Shown: positions 1-12,099 of the stretch, piece by piece
How the letters are laid out: each line of letters starts with the position of its first letter
How positions within the stretch are numbered: position 1 is the stretch's first letter
DNA from: Hyaloscypha bicolor E
Lineage: Eukaryota > Ascomycota > Leotiomycetes > Helotiales > Hyaloscyphaceae
Direction: 5' to 3'
DNA: 64,000 nucleotides
Assembly: GCF_002865645.1 (NCBI RefSeq)
Contig: NW_020194615.1
Span: forward strand, 682,001-746,000
Notes under the pieces: generated by a model
The model's input: the letters and a program-made list of their open reading frames with translations, nothing else
What the model was told of the DNA's origin: nothing
Databases searched by the model: none
Program-made: the position numbers and the translations under genes

Positions 1-771
1 CTAAAAAGAGGCTAATATATATTTTATATTATATAATTTTAATCTAAACTATATTAATATAATATCTGAATTCCTATAGTTTTATTAAATTAATTCTTTG
101 ATTTTCTTTAGAGAAATAATATAAAAATACTAGATTTAATTATAAAAAATTAAAGTTTTAAATATTAGAAAGTTTACTAAAATAATAAAATATAAAATAT
201 ATATTTTTCTATTAATTACTTATTTTATAATAAATAGCTAAAGAATTATTATTATTATTATAAATAAAATAGTTATATTTTCTAATAAATATTAGAACTT
301 TTTTTAAGTATTATTTATAAAGGCTATAAATATATTACCCGACTATTATATAAATCTAGAATTAGAATTCTAATTATTATATAGTTCTATATATATTTTA
401 TTAGAAAGAGAGCTTAAAATTCTTCGGGAATATCTTAATACTAGTTTAGAAAAGAAATAAATTCATTATTTTATTAGCTTAGCTAGTATTCTAATTATAT
501 TTATTCTAAAAAAAGAAGACGGCTTATATCTATATATTAATTACTAGAATCTAAATAAAATTATTATTAAGAACTAAATACTATTATTACTTATTAGTAA
601 AATAATAAATAAACTTTATAAAGCCAAGATATATATAAAGCTAGACTTAAAATATACTTATTATTAGTTATAAATATAGAAAAATAATAAATAAATAATA
701 ATATTTCGAATATATTATAAATATTTTAAGTATTATATTATATTTTTTATATTATTTAATATTTTAATAAT
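1..771 (+). mobile_element. TE1 piece 1: Gypsy chromovirus, protease end and start of reverse transcriptase
   Basis: This is the left part of an outer Gypsy (Metaviridae) element whose 5' end lies before the window. It aligns base for base, apart from transitions and small gaps, with TE3 at 10074-10880 joined to 25671-25828, so it encodes the protease tail and the first half of the reverse transcriptase. The RT start is visible near 470-560 as a degraded fingers region, and the strand continues across TE2 at 7149. The piece ends exactly at the TE2 target duplication (767-771). No frame is open for long; stops are TAA/TAG at former Gln codons. Assignment rests on the TE3 match and on the RT and RNase H reading of the next piece. 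Confidence 0.85.
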
Positions 772-1070
772 TATTAGTATAGCTATTTCTTTAGGAATTA
801 TATATATAATTACGAGATATAGGATATAAGATATAAATAATAGAATATAGGTAATAGAATATAAAATACGGGATATATTTATATAACCTTATATCTTATT
901 AGTAACTTAACTAGTAGATTAGACTTTTTTAGGCTTAGTAAATTTAGGAATTATATATTAATACTATAATACTATAATTCTTACTTCTAAATAATAATAA
1001 CTTTACTAACTAATATAACTAGTACTTTTATACTTATATAATAGTACTATATATTACTAGTAAACTAATA
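772..1070 (+). repeat. TE2 5' LTR (299 bp)
   Basis: Direct repeat of 6850-7148, equal in length, with transition differences. Preceded by the ATAAT target copy at 767-771. It is expected to carry the element promoter, but no motif can be defended after mutation. Confidence 0.92.
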
Positions 1071-1540
1071 CTAATTAGTTTATATATATAGATTAGAGAA
1101 GATTTTAGATTAGTCCTAAAAGTATTTAGTAGCCTAAGACAAATCTAGTCTATTCTATATTAAAGAAAGAAACTACTTATTAATTTTATAAAAGTATTTA
1201 ATAGCCTATAAAGAAAATATCTAGCTTTTGCTAATTAGTAAATAATTAGTTATTTAACTATTTATCTATTTAACTTCTACTATTTTTTAAAACTAACTTC
1301 TTTTAGCCCCAAGACTACTTTCTTAGAAATTATCTTTTTTACTTATATAATACTTATATTTATAGAACTCTTTTTCTGGAATATATATCCTATATATGCC
1401 CTTAAAGCTCTTTAATTACTACTTTAATTTTACTATTAAATCAAGTTCTTTGAGCTTTAGACCCTCCCGGAATTATAATATTTTATTTCCTAAATTTCTT
1501 ATTATAAACGAAATATTTACTTTAATACCCTTAATACCCC

Positions 1541-1675
1541 TAGATATCTGGGGCATCTGGTATCTCAACCAGGTATCTGGCATCTTAATCAGGTATCTAA
1601 ACCAGGCATCTGGCATCTTAACCAGGCATCTGAACTAGGCATCTGGCATCTGAACCAGGTATCTGGATACCTTTA
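1541..1675 (+). repeat. Tandem repeat in the TE2 leader (about 19-25 bp units built on CATCTGGCATCT)
   Basis: A block of imperfect repeats of the form aaccaggcatctggcatct runs through the untranslated leader between the 5' LTR and gag. The units vary by CAGGCATCT versus CAGGTATCT. The block is clearly richer in C and G than its surroundings. A downstream stretch (1680-1745) repeats the short word GAACC. A short open frame at 1396-1638 runs through this repeat and is judged accidental. Function is unknown; repeats in a leader can act in packaging or regulation, but that is inference. Confidence 0.8.
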
Positions 1676-1849
1676 CCACCGAACCCTTTCTATGAACCTA
1701 CTACGAACCACCTTACCTTTGAACCCCTCCTGCTACGAACCATACATATATACTAGAGAGAACCTGAACTCGGTTTAGTATAGATATTAATAAGGGAAAG
1801 AAGCTAATTAAGAAATAGAAGAACGGTATTAATTCAGTAATTATAATAA

Positions 1850-4800
1850 AGGCTAAACTTCAGGAATATATAATTACTAAGATATATTAGTATATCTTAT
1901 ATAAAAAGAGTAATAATAATCTATAGGATCTATTCTAGAATAATTTTAAAAACTTTAATAATATAGTATATAATCTAATTAACTATATATTTATATAAAA
2001 TCTTCGAGCCTAACTTTACTATAATAATATTTATATTAAATAGAACTATAGAAACCTTACTATTATATAATTCTTTATTAATCTTATCTAAGAGAAAATA
2101 AAAAATATAAAAAATAAAGCTAATATTATTAATAATAGTCTAATTAGAATAGATTTTCTTTAGGGACCTATTATATTAGTTTATTTTATTCTAAATAAAA
2201 CTAGATATAAGAGAACTAGATAATCTTAGTTAAGAAATTAAGCTATTTATTTACTTTCTCTAAATTAAGGCTATTTACTACTTTTATTTTTATTACTACT
2301 AGTACTATTACTAAACCCGAACTATTATTAATTAGTATTTACTATTTCTATTAGGAAGCTTATTAGGAAAGTAATAAAGATATATTCCAAAGTATAGAAA
2401 TATAATAGAACTAATAATAGTTTTAATTATAAACTTATTATCTTTCTTAATATTTACTAATATATAGAGCTTCTAGAAAAGGTACTAGTAAGAGCCTTTC
2501 TTATTATATTAAAGGAACTAGTATAAGACTATTTCTATAATAACTAGCTCTCGAGTTATATATATAAAAAGGCTTATATAAATATTTATAATTTCTTTAA
2601 AGATCCCGGTTTCTATTATTAAAATTTAGATAAATAAAATACTATTACCTTAGTAACTATAATAGTAAAGAATCCTAAAAAGAAAATATTTGAGCTTATT
2701 TAAATACTAATTAATAACTTATATAAATTATAGTATGGCTTTATTCCTGCTTTATAAAATACCGAATTCTTATATAATAAGATTATTATCTTTTATTAAG
2801 GCTTACTAGTATACTAATATATAGTTTCGGACTCTTCTAATAATCTCGGCTAGCTTATTAATAAGCTCTAATTATTTATTACTATTTATAAGAAGAAGTA
2901 ATAAATTACTATTAAAACCTATATTACTAATTAATAATACTATTCTTAAAATCTTCTAAACTATTATCTATTTAGAAATTATTAATATAAATCTAGCTAT
3001 AATTTCGGAACCTGTAATAATTACTTTAAATCCTATAATTATAATAATTATACTCCGAAATTATATTTTATATATAAGAAACCCAAATACTATTTATAGA
3101 AATATATATTAGAGAAATAAGAAACTAAGAAGGCTTAATTTAAGAATAAAAATATTTACTAATTTAGATCCCGAAATACCTATAACTTTAATAAATGCTT
3201 TAGTAATACTTATATATAATATATTACCGAATTTAAAGAAAAAGAAAATAATAAGAATAGTAAAAACAAACTAGTAAATAATGCTTTTAAAGCCTTATTA
3301 GTAAAAATAAATAAAGGAAAGAAATATTATTCTAATTTCTATTTCATTTCTATTAAAAGCTTTCTAGCTACTTCTATAGCCCCTATTTCTACTATTCCTA
3401 TAACTAATACTCTTATAAATAACCTTATTTCTCTTTCTCTTATATATTAAATAATAAGTAAAAATTATATTCTAAAGCCTACTAAATAAATAAAAAATAT
3501 CTAGATATTTATAATTAATAATATATTAAAATATAATACTTATTACTTTTATAGAATTATAATTAATACTAGAGCTTCTAGATTCTTAACTATTAGTTCT
3601 AACTAATTCCAAGCTTTATAATAAACTAATAATAGTATTAAACTTAACGAAACTATTAAAGATCAAGTTAATATCTAGTTTAGTATTAGATCTATATTTT
3701 TTATTAAATCTATAATAATAAGAATACTAATTAGGTAAATATAATTCTATATTATATTTATAAAAATTCTATTTCTATCTAGCTTAGCTAATATAAATAA
3801 GCTAGAGATCTATTTTAATAATCTTACTAATTATCTTATTACTTTTACTAGATGCTTTATATCTATAATATAATATTTTAGATACTTTTTCCTATTTTAG
3901 AATACTATTCTATAAAGCTTTATTTCCGAATTCTTTATTTATAATTCCTGCTTTCTTATAAAAATCAAATTATAATATTTATATTACTATTTTAGTTATT
4001 TATTTATTAGTAAGCTTCGAAACGTACTAGAATAAGCAGGCTATAATATTAATATAAAAGCCCTTAAGTATTTTATAAAGTACTATAAGTAATACTAGAA
4101 ATTCGAATAATTACTAGAATAATTCAAGTTTAACCTAAAAAATAATATTAGCTTTAATTACTTTATTATTATTAATATTTTCTATATTTTTAGTAAACCT
4201 ATATTTTATATTATTAATTAAAGTACTCAATATTAAGCCGGTTAATAGCTTTAAAATATTAGTATATTATATATTTAGGACACCCTAAAATAGTATTAGA
4301 TTAATATTTATTTAGGCCCTTCTAATTAGATTATAGTAAATACTAGAAAGTAGTTTACTAGTAAGAAGTTTATTTAGCTTATAAATATTATAGGAACTAA
4401 GATTAAAATCGTTTCTATAGAAGCTTATAATTCTATCAGAATTATAGAATATTACTATAGCCTAATTTAATATACTTACTTTATTATTATAGCCGAAATT
4501 AATAGAATTAATAAAGATATTATATTCTAAATAGCTTTTAAGGCCATTAATAATTTCGTTAGACCCGATAATATTATTCTAATTCTCTTAGTTTATAATA
4601 CTTTATCTTAAATAACTAAATATAATACCCTATTATTAATTATATTATAGTAATTAGTAGTACTTAAGAAAGTAATAGTAGAAATTTAGAAGCTTTAAGC
4701 TAAATACCAGATTATAAATACCCTAAATACCCGAAATAGTTCTAGTATTACTAATATTTATAAACTTCTTTTAAATTCGGATATTTTTATATAATATAAA

Positions 4801-6640
4801 GAAAATACTAATTAATCTAATAGTTAAAATAGGCTATATAAGCTAGTAGCCATTAATAAGAAAAACTATATATTAGCTTTATTATATAATAATACTATCT
4901 TTTACTTAATCTCTATAAAGCCCTTTTATATAAGAAATATTAAGGTTATTACTAATAGCCCCGAATCTAAACCTATTTCTGAACTTTATAATAAGACTAA
5001 AAATAATACAGATATAATTTCTCTTATTATTTCTGCTATTTTACTAAAATATAATAAAGAATACTTTTATAAAAACCCGGATATTATAGTATTTCTATAA
5101 GATAATAACTTATATAAGAACTTCTATTAAGTTAAAATTACTAGCTTTCTAGAAAAGAGTATATTTAAAGTTATTTCTAAATCTTAGATATTAAAAGAGG
5201 TATATATCTTTAATTCCCGGTTTATTAATAAGATTAAAAATAAGAATATAGAAAGAGAATTTAAAAAATCGAGACTAGTTATTTAGGCTTATAATAATAG
5301 TAAGAAATATATAATATTAATATAATTACTTATTATTTAATATATTAGCTCGAGAATTATTCTTAGTATTACTATTATAATAATAAATACTATAAAGCTA
5401 TATTTATATAATATCTCGTAAGCTTATATCTAATTAATAATCTTATTTAATTATAATTTTTATATTAACCTATTTTATAAGCTTATTAAAGAGCTAAATC
5501 TAAATAATAATTCGGTTCTAAAGATTATAAAATTATTATATAATATATTAGAAACTAGAAATTACTAGTTTAATACTTATTATTTCTATTATATTAATAA
5601 GCTTTCTATAAAATAATTAACTTATAATTCTTATTTCTTCTATAATAAGTAATTCTTTAGAATTATTAGCTTTTAAACTAATAATACTTTATTTATTAGA
5701 AATAATAATTTTATGAAAATAAAGTAATTAAAGCTCTAAGAAACTAAGTTCTTAGCTAAGAAATATAAATACCTTATTATTAATTATAATCTCAAGTTTA
5801 ATAGAAGTATTATTTATATAAATATTACTAGAATTACTCTTATATAGAAATACTAGTATAAAAACCTCTGAATTATTTTTATAAAAAATACTACTATTAT
5901 AAATAATAGAGGTACTATTTATTAAGATCTTTTTATTAAGAACTAATATATTATCTAATATACTATAGAAGTATATATTATATTAGTCTATTAATTAGAA
6001 GCTTTATATAACCTATTAATTATAGCTTAGACTATTAAACTATTAGAAACTAATATAAAGGTACTTAATAAGTATATTTAATAGTAAATTAAGAATATTA
6101 CTAGAGAACTAAGATTTATAAAACTAGTAAAGAAGTTCTTATATTTAATTATTTTTATAAATACTTTATTTATAAATAATAGAAATCTCTTTTCCTAAAT
6201 TAGATATATTCTAGTTCTAGTAAATAAAACTAAATATACTAATATTATTTACTAGTTCTTTACTAAGTATAAGAGAATTACTAGAAGTATTCTAGCTTTA
6301 GAACTTTATAATATAGCTTATAATTTTAATATAGGTACTTTAGTTAAATCTATAATTAATAAAGTACTAGAAATAGAACTATTACTAGTAGTCTATATAA
6401 ATTCGAAATTATTATATAAATGTCTTATTAAGTTAGGAATTACTCGAGAAAAGTATTTAATAATTAATATAATATATCTCTATTAGATATCTAAATAATA
6501 AGAGATTATAAAAGTTAAATAAATTAAGGGAAAATCGAATTCTACTAATTCTATAACGAAATTAAAGCTAATAAATACCCTTAAATATCTAATTAATACG
6601 AATACTATATAATTAGATATAAAGAAATAAATTAAGTATA
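1850..6640 (+). pseudogene. TE2 Copia Gag-Pol polyprotein relic
   Basis: The order visible is gag (about 1850-3450), with a zinc knuckle near 3060-3110 where two Cys positions now read Tyr; protease near 3560-3600, where the Asp of the DTGA site reads Asn (INTRAS); integrase about 4000-4900; RVT_2 reverse transcriptase about 5110-6050, with LYLYNISQAYI for the expected D-I-S-Q-A-Y motif; and RNase H about 6080-6600. The reading is collinear with the fungal Copia polyprotein that has the words YFNNL, FNSRF and SQAY. Stops fall at former Gln and Trp codons throughout, which is the RIP pattern. One long polyprotein is expected in this family, about 1500-1600 residues, and the span fits. It is inactive. 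Confidence 0.88.
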
Positions 6641-6849
6641 AATAAGACAGGAAATAAATATATAGAATAGAAAGATATTATAAGAGAAAAAGTTATATAT
6701 AAAAGGCTATAGCTTTTAATATATAACTAAAATCTCAGAAGTAATATAAATATATAAAGTATTTAAGAAATCTAATACTAGGCCGAATTAGGGAATTTGT
6801 ATATAATTAGAGAAAGATATTATTTTTTGTATTTTTAGAGAGTTTTTAG

Positions 6850-7148
6850 TATTAGTATAGCTATTTCTTTAGGAGTTATATATATAATTATGAAATATGA
6901 AATATAGGATATAGGTAATAAGATATAAATAATAGAATATAAAATACGGGATATAGTTATATAATCTTATATTTTATTAGTAACTTGATTAGTAAATTAG
7001 ATTTTTTTAGGCTTAATAGATTTAGGAATTATTTATTAATATTATAATATTATAATTCTTATTTCTAAATAATAATAACTTTACTAACTAATATAACTAG
7101 TACTTCTATACCTATATAATAGTACTATATATTACTAGTAAACTAATA
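6850..7148 (+). repeat. TE2 3' LTR (299 bp)
   Basis: Second copy of the TE2 LTR, followed by ATAAT at 7149-7153, the target duplication that matches 767-771. Confidence 0.92.
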
Positions 7149-8223
7149 ATAATATTTCAGATATATATTAATTATATACTAGTAAGTTTTATAAATATTA
7201 TTTATATAATTTATCTAGATAATATTTTAATTTATTTAGAGAATCCAGAATAATATATAATAGTAATTTAATATATATTTAAATAATTATAATAATATTA
7301 GCTTTTTATAAACTTAGTAAAATATGAATTTAATATAAAAAAAAATTCCTGAAATTTATAATTAGTTTAGATAATATAGAAATAGAAGCTAGCCGGGTTA
7401 TAGCTATTAGAGAATAGCTAGTTCTAAAAATAATATTCGAGAAATTTAAATATTTCTGGATTTTACTAACTTTTATTAGAGATTTATTTATAAATATTTC
7501 AAAGTAATAAAAGAATTAACTAATTTATTAAAAACTAATAGAAATTTATAATATTATTTTAGCTAAATAAATAAAGCAAATAAAGCTTTTAAAAAGCTAT
7601 AAATTATATTTATAATAGTATTAATTCTTTATTATTTTAATTTAGTTTTAAAGATTTATATAGAAATAAATATTTTAGGATTTATAATTATAAATATAAT
7701 TTCTTAGCTCTTTAATAAGGAAATAAAAGCTAGATAATATTCTATTATCTTTTATTTAAAGAAAATAACTATAATTAAATATAAGTATAAAATATATAAT
7801 TCTAAACTTTTAGTTATTATTCTAATATTTTATATTTAATAATATTATTTAATATATATCTAATATATTATTATTATTAAAATACTTTATAATAATTTAA
7901 AATACTTTATAATAATTTAAAATACTTTATAATAATTTAAAATACTTTATAATTAAAAGAAAACTAAATAATTAATAAATAAAATAAGTAAAGAAATTAA
8001 TTATTTTTAATTTTATTTTAGAATACTAGCCGGAATATAATAATTTTACTAATAAATTATTAAAAAAACTAGATTTTATAACAAAAATAAATAAAAATAC
8101 TTTATTATTTATATTTTATAATAAGCTATAAAATATAAAATAGAAAGCTCTATAAATAATAATAATAAAATATTATATTATTTTTATAATATTATAATAT
8201 AAGGCCTAGAAAAAAGAAAAGAA
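7149..8223 (+). mobile_element. TE1 piece 2: chromovirus reverse transcriptase and RNase H
   Basis: Continues TE1 after the TE2 insertion and matches TE3 at 25829-26870. The reverse transcriptase active site is readable near 7205-7240 as YLDNILIY, where the second catalytic Asp of YLDD has become Asn. The words EFLRFIIS and FLDFTNFYRRFI, typical of the Gypsy thumb and connection region, follow, and an RNase H region lies near 7600-7850. The piece ends where the 5' LTR of TE3 begins at about 8224. A three-and-a-half-unit 20-bp tandem repeat at 7881-7953 breaks the frame in this copy only. Confidence 0.88.
7881..7953 (+). repeat. 20-bp tandem repeat (3.6 units) inside TE1 RNase H
   Basis: The unit AATACTTTATAATAATTTAA is repeated head to tail at 7881, 7901, 7921 and, in part, 7941. 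TE3 has the sequence only once (near 26570-26600), so the expansion arose in this copy. Twenty is not a multiple of three, so it also shifts the frame. Confidence 0.9.
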
Positions 8224-8550
8224 AATAATAGATATATATAATAGTATATAAATAAGTATTAGATATTACAAATCTAGTTTCTTATTTTAGGTAAAGCTTA
8301 TAATTAGAATTATATAAATAATCGGAATTATATAAATTATATGAAATTATATTTCCTAATTAAATAAAGTACTTTATAGGCTTAACTAAATACTAGAAAA
8401 TATATAGGAAAATGCTTCTAGCTTTAGAAAAAGATATTAATTAGTTTTTTATTAGAATTAATTCTTGGAATTAGTTATATTTATAAGTATTATTCTATAG
8501 CTTACTTATTTTAATTACTTATATATTATCTTATTATTATATATCTTATA
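8224..8550 (+). repeat. TE3 5' LTR
   Basis: Matches 29936-30271 and, in reverse complement, 50739-51041 and 57429-57731. It ends ATATCTTATA, and the least mutated copy (57429-57731) shows that the family LTR begins near TATAATGGGCACACGTGATG. A nine-base gap accounts for the length difference from the 3' copy. Confidence 0.88.
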
Positions 8551-8649
8551 TTCTAATTAATCTAATCTTTAGAAAGTAGTTTATTATAAGATAATTAAGC
8601 TATTAATAGATAAAAATATTAATAACTAGAGTATTAACTAAAAAAAGCG

Positions 8650-9720
8650 CTTCTATTATTATTAGAATAATCTAATTAGATATTTAGGGAAGTGCCTAGT
8701 TAAGTACTTTTTATATTACCTAATTAGGAGAAGGAAATAGAACTTAGATATTTCAAGAACTAGCTAGTAGAATAATAATAATAAAGAAATTAGTAGTAGC
8801 TTACTATTATATTACTAAGTTAGAAATAGAAATATAATAAAAAAAAAATCTAGAAAAGCTAAAAGCTCAGATTTATTATCTTAAAAATATTCGAATATCT
8901 AATATAGAACCCGTTATACTTCTAGTAGTATTCTTAGTTTAGAAGACTCTAAAAACCTAAGAACTATTTACTTATTAGAAAAAGAATATTAAAGAAGCCT
9001 AGGACTTCTTTTATTAAATAAAGTTAAAATAATATAAAAATAATAGAATTACCTGGGCTACTAATATAATAAAAGTTATATATTATACTTCCTATTTTAA
9101 GAATATAGCCAGAAATATCTGGAAATATAAAAAGTAATTAGTAAATATTAATACTATGAATTAGGAAATCTTTATTAAGTTTATAAGGAATTTTGTTTTA
9201 GATCCAGAGACCTATAATAATAATACTCTTACTAAGTTTAAGAATACTAAATAATAGCTAGGCTAGAATATCTAAAGCTTTATATTATATTTAAATAGCC
9301 TATTAGATAACTTAGAATATACGGGTTTATTATAAAAATAGAATAACTTATTTAGTAGCTTAAAATAAAAGATCCGGAATAAGATTAATTATTAAAGAAA
9401 TACTTTATAAGAAAGAAAAAAGCTTATTTCTATTATTATAAGAATTAAGAATAATTTAAATCTATTTATTTAATAGAAATATAATAATAAGCTAATAAGA
9501 TAATAAAAAAATAAAAATAAAATAAAAGAAAGGAAAAATAGTAAAGGAAAATAGAAGAGAAATATATTTCTATTATAAGATTTATAAAACCGGAATAATA
9601 AAAATATAATAATAAAATCTAATATAATATTTATATCGGGATTTATAAAACTAGATATAATTTGCTTTATTTACTTAAAAAAGAGTTACTATATTATTAC
9701 TTGCCTAAATTAGAAGAAAC
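8650..9720 (+). pseudogene. TE3 gag relic with a zinc knuckle
   Basis: Degraded plus-strand frame between the 5' LTR and protease. Near 9655-9700 the reading gives a CCHC-like knuckle in which some of the Cys and His positions now read Tyr; the same place in TE9 (56270-56340, minus) reads CFTYQKKGYYTITY. Gag would form the virus-like particle and bind the element RNA. Stops are frequent, so no start can be chosen with confidence. Confidence 0.6.
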
Positions 9721-10524
9721 CGACTTATTATAACTATAATAAATCTAGCTATAAATTATATAAGTACCTAGAACTAAAAAAGCCGAGAAATAGATATATT
9801 TTATAATAGTTATACTTATTTATATTACAGAAAATAAGACCTCTAAAATAAGAATAGTAATTAATATTATTATTAAAATAAAGAAAGATAAGTAAAAGAT
9901 TAGAGTATTAGTAAACTCGGATATAGAGACTAATTATATAAAGAGGAAATTAGCTTTAGATATAAGTATTTTATTAATATTAAAGATAATTCTCTTATTC
10001 TTATTAAAGAAAAAAAGAATTCATTTATATAAAAATTATATTTTTGGAATTATTACTAAGAATATACTAGGGAACTAAAAAGAGACTAATATATACTTTA
10101 TATTATATAATTTTAATCTGAATTATATTAATATAATATTTAGATTTCTATAGCTTTACTAAGTTAATTCTCTAATTTCTTTTAAAAAAGTAATATAAAA
10201 ATACTAGATTTAATTATAGAAAATTAAAGTTCTAAATACTAGAAAGTTTACTAAAATAATAAAATATAAGGCATATATTTTTCTATTAATTGCCTATTTT
10301 ATAATAAATAGCTAAAAAATTACTATTATTACTACTAATAAAATAATTATACTTTCTAAGAAATATTAGAACTTTTTCCGAATATTTTCTATAAAAACTA
10401 TAAATATATTACTCGACTATTATATAATAGAGTATTATATAGATCTAGAACTAGAGTCCTAACTACTATATAGTCCTATATATATTTTATTAAAAAGAAA
10501 GCTTAAAGTTCTTTGGGAATATCT

Positions 10525-10719
10525 TAATACTAGCTATTACGCTTTACCGCTTCACTAGTAAATTTAGCGTCACGTGACCGCGATGACGCATGCGGCTATA
10601 GCTAGTATTTAGAACACCAAAGCTCTTGTATTCAGAGCTTCCCTCCTTAGTTTAGAATCCTCGGATTAAGAGCCACTCTACCTGCTTTCCAAGCCCAGAG
10701 CCCGGTTTCGTAATACTAG
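10525..10719. other. 9-bp target duplication TAATACTAG flanking a small insertion
   Basis: TAATACTAG occurs at 10525-10533 and again at 10711-10719, directly flanking a 177-bp sequence. TE1 at the same site (about 440-455) has the site once with no insert, so the duplication came with the insertion. Confidence 0.85.
10534..10710 (-). mobile_element. SINE-like 177-bp insertion with a tRNA-Lys-like head
   Basis: This insert is far richer in G and C than the TE3 sequence around it and has no inverted ends, no LTR and no frame. Read on the minus strand it contains GGTAGAGTGGCTCTTAATCC, which resembles the D arm and anticodon arm of tRNA-Lys(CUU), with an A-box-like stretch (about 10673-10690) and a weaker B-box-like stretch (GATTCTAAAC, about 10652-10661). 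A tRNA-derived SINE is the best guess from structure plus the 9-bp target duplication. A non-autonomous Mutator-like element would also give a 9-bp duplication but should have inverted ends. Being short, it would escape RIP. Confidence 0.5.
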
Positions 10720-10880
10720 CCTAGAGAAAAAATAAATCCATTATTTTACTAGCCTAGCTAATACCCTAATTATATTTGTTTTAAAGAAAGAAGGCAGCCT
10801 ATATCTATATATTAATTACTAAAATCTAAATAGAATTATTATTAAAAACTAAATACTATTATTATTTATTAGTAAGATAA

Positions 10881-11050
10881 TGCACGTATAGATCGCAGAG
10901 TAGGGAGTTGTATTGGATAGTAAAAGAGTTCATTGAACTAGCTAGAAAAGAGCTTGAGTAAAGTATAAAGCTTTAGGAAGTGAGTATATAGATCCTGACT
11001 AAGCAGAGCAATCGCACTAGCCCTAATTCAGTGATTCTCACTGCAATACA
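10881..11050 (-). repeat. TE4 3' LTR (170 bp)
   Basis: By my count it differs from the other LTR (25501-25670) at 16 positions, all transitions, 15 of them in CpA/TpG context. Both copies carry private changes, so both were mutated after insertion. Confidence 0.93.
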
Positions 11051-11060
11051 CCCCCCAGGA
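11051..11060 (-). other. TE4 polypurine tract
   Basis: On the minus strand TCCTGGGGGG abuts the first TG of the 3' LTR. A purine run directly before the 3' LTR primes plus-strand DNA synthesis in LTR retrotransposons, and its place fixes the minus orientation. Confidence 0.8.
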
Positions 11061-11321
11061 AGGCACGATACCGTATTCTACCTGTTTTGCCTAATTAGAG
11101 AGCTTTGAAATAGCGAAATTCGTCCGATATATGGGTTTTGTAGAGCCGTATTAATATTCCGATCCGAATAGGCTTAGTACGTATTATTTCCCTAGATTAC
11201 CGAATTCCAGGGGATCCCTATATAAACCCCCCCTTTTTACTAACTCCAGAGCCTCTAATCAAATGCTCTTCTTTAATATCCTTCCAGAGATCCCTTCCTA
11301 AGCTTCCGATTATTATAAATA

Positions 11322-12023
11322 TGGCTTCTATCTCTTCTTGTACTACTATTAAGTTAATTCCGGCTCGTAAATCCAAGGTATTTTTAATCCAAAATACGTT
11401 CTTGCTTTACCTTTTACTAACTTTGGATAGTATTAAGTAGCTCGCAAGTCTGCCGTAAGTATAGCTCTTGACTATTAATACAAAGCTTACTTTTAATAGA
11501 GTATTAAGGTTCAGATCCCTGTAGCATCTTCTAATACTCCTAGTACCCTTTTACTAAAGGTAAAGAAGTCTATACCAAAGCCTTACACTCCTTGTCTTAC
11601 TCGTACTAGTCTTAGAGAGATCCCTTATATAGGTTATCATAAGTTCTCTATACTATTCCAAAGCTCGTTTTGACTTAATATAGTCTTATCCGCTCTAAAA
11701 GGCAAGAGTAATAGTTCTTACTATAATACTATTAGCCGAAGTTCTTATTATTAGAAGTATACTTCTGGTTATTCTTGTTTAGCTATTCCGATCTCTTATA
11801 TCCCTGTTATATAGCTCTTTCTTATAGAACTTCCGACTGCCAAAGATACCGTAAGCTCCCTTTTCTTAATTCTCTTTTACAGATTCTGACTATTTTAAAG
11901 CGTTTGTCTACTCTTAGGTACTCTATTCGTACTATATTTGAGATTACTAAATCTAATAAAGAGAATAATAGTAAGAGCTCTTCTACTAAGATTCAAGAGG
12001 CTATTAAGAGGAATAAGGAATAA
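11322..12023 (+). pseudogene. Unidentified ORF relic antisense to TE4 pol
   Basis: Between the TE4 3' LTR and its RNase H, a plus-strand sequence begins with ATG (MASISSCTTIK) at 11322, shifts frame by about 11360, continues with few stops to about 11690, and ends in an open segment 11775-12023 whose last part is Ser/Lys/Glu-rich (ITKSNKENNSKSSSTKIQEA). Stops that interrupt it are TAG/TAA. It runs opposite to the polyprotein. I do not recognise the protein. It could be an additional antisense ORF of the element, or a captured host fragment; the strand choice rests on the start codon and on the natural-looking C-terminus, and is not certain. Confidence 0.4.
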
Positions 12024-12099
12024 TCTAATCGGGTAAAGGGCCTTTTATATAAGCTTATTAATACTATAATAGAGCGCCTTTAGATCTCCTGCTATTAGC

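Larger units (their letters stand above)
772..7148 (+). mobile_element. TE2: Ty1/Copia LTR retrotransposon, RIP-degraded, nested in TE1
   Basis: Two 299-bp direct repeats (772-1070 and 6850-7148) bound the element, and the 5-bp target duplication ATAAT lies at 767-771 and 7149-7153. Removing the element and one duplication restores the TE1 reverse transcriptase, as shown by the uninterrupted match at 25820-25850. The LTRs begin TATTAG and end AATA, consistent with TG...CA after G-to-A and C-to-T change. Between the LTRs lie a leader with tandem repeats and one Gag-Pol polyprotein relic in the Copia order gag, protease, integrase, reverse transcriptase, RNase H on the plus strand. The element is full length (6.4 kb) but cannot make functional protein. 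Confidence 0.92.
9800..10880 (+). pseudogene. TE3 pol relic, 5' part: protease and reverse transcriptase fingers
   Basis: The retropepsin-like site lies near 9912-9945, reading NSDIETNYI where DSGAETNYI-like sequence is expected, so the catalytic Asp is lost. The reverse transcriptase starts near 10390-10500 and is interrupted twice: by the SINE-like insert at 10534-10710 and by TE4 at 10881. It resumes at 25671. The words LYLYINYQNLN near 10798-10830 correspond to the conserved RT fingers motif. Confidence 0.78.

Noticed and set aside
1396..1638. 80-codon plus-strand ORF in the TE2 leader
   Set aside because: It runs through the CATCTGG tandem repeat and is low in complexity; its last third is translated repeat. 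No sign of a gene.
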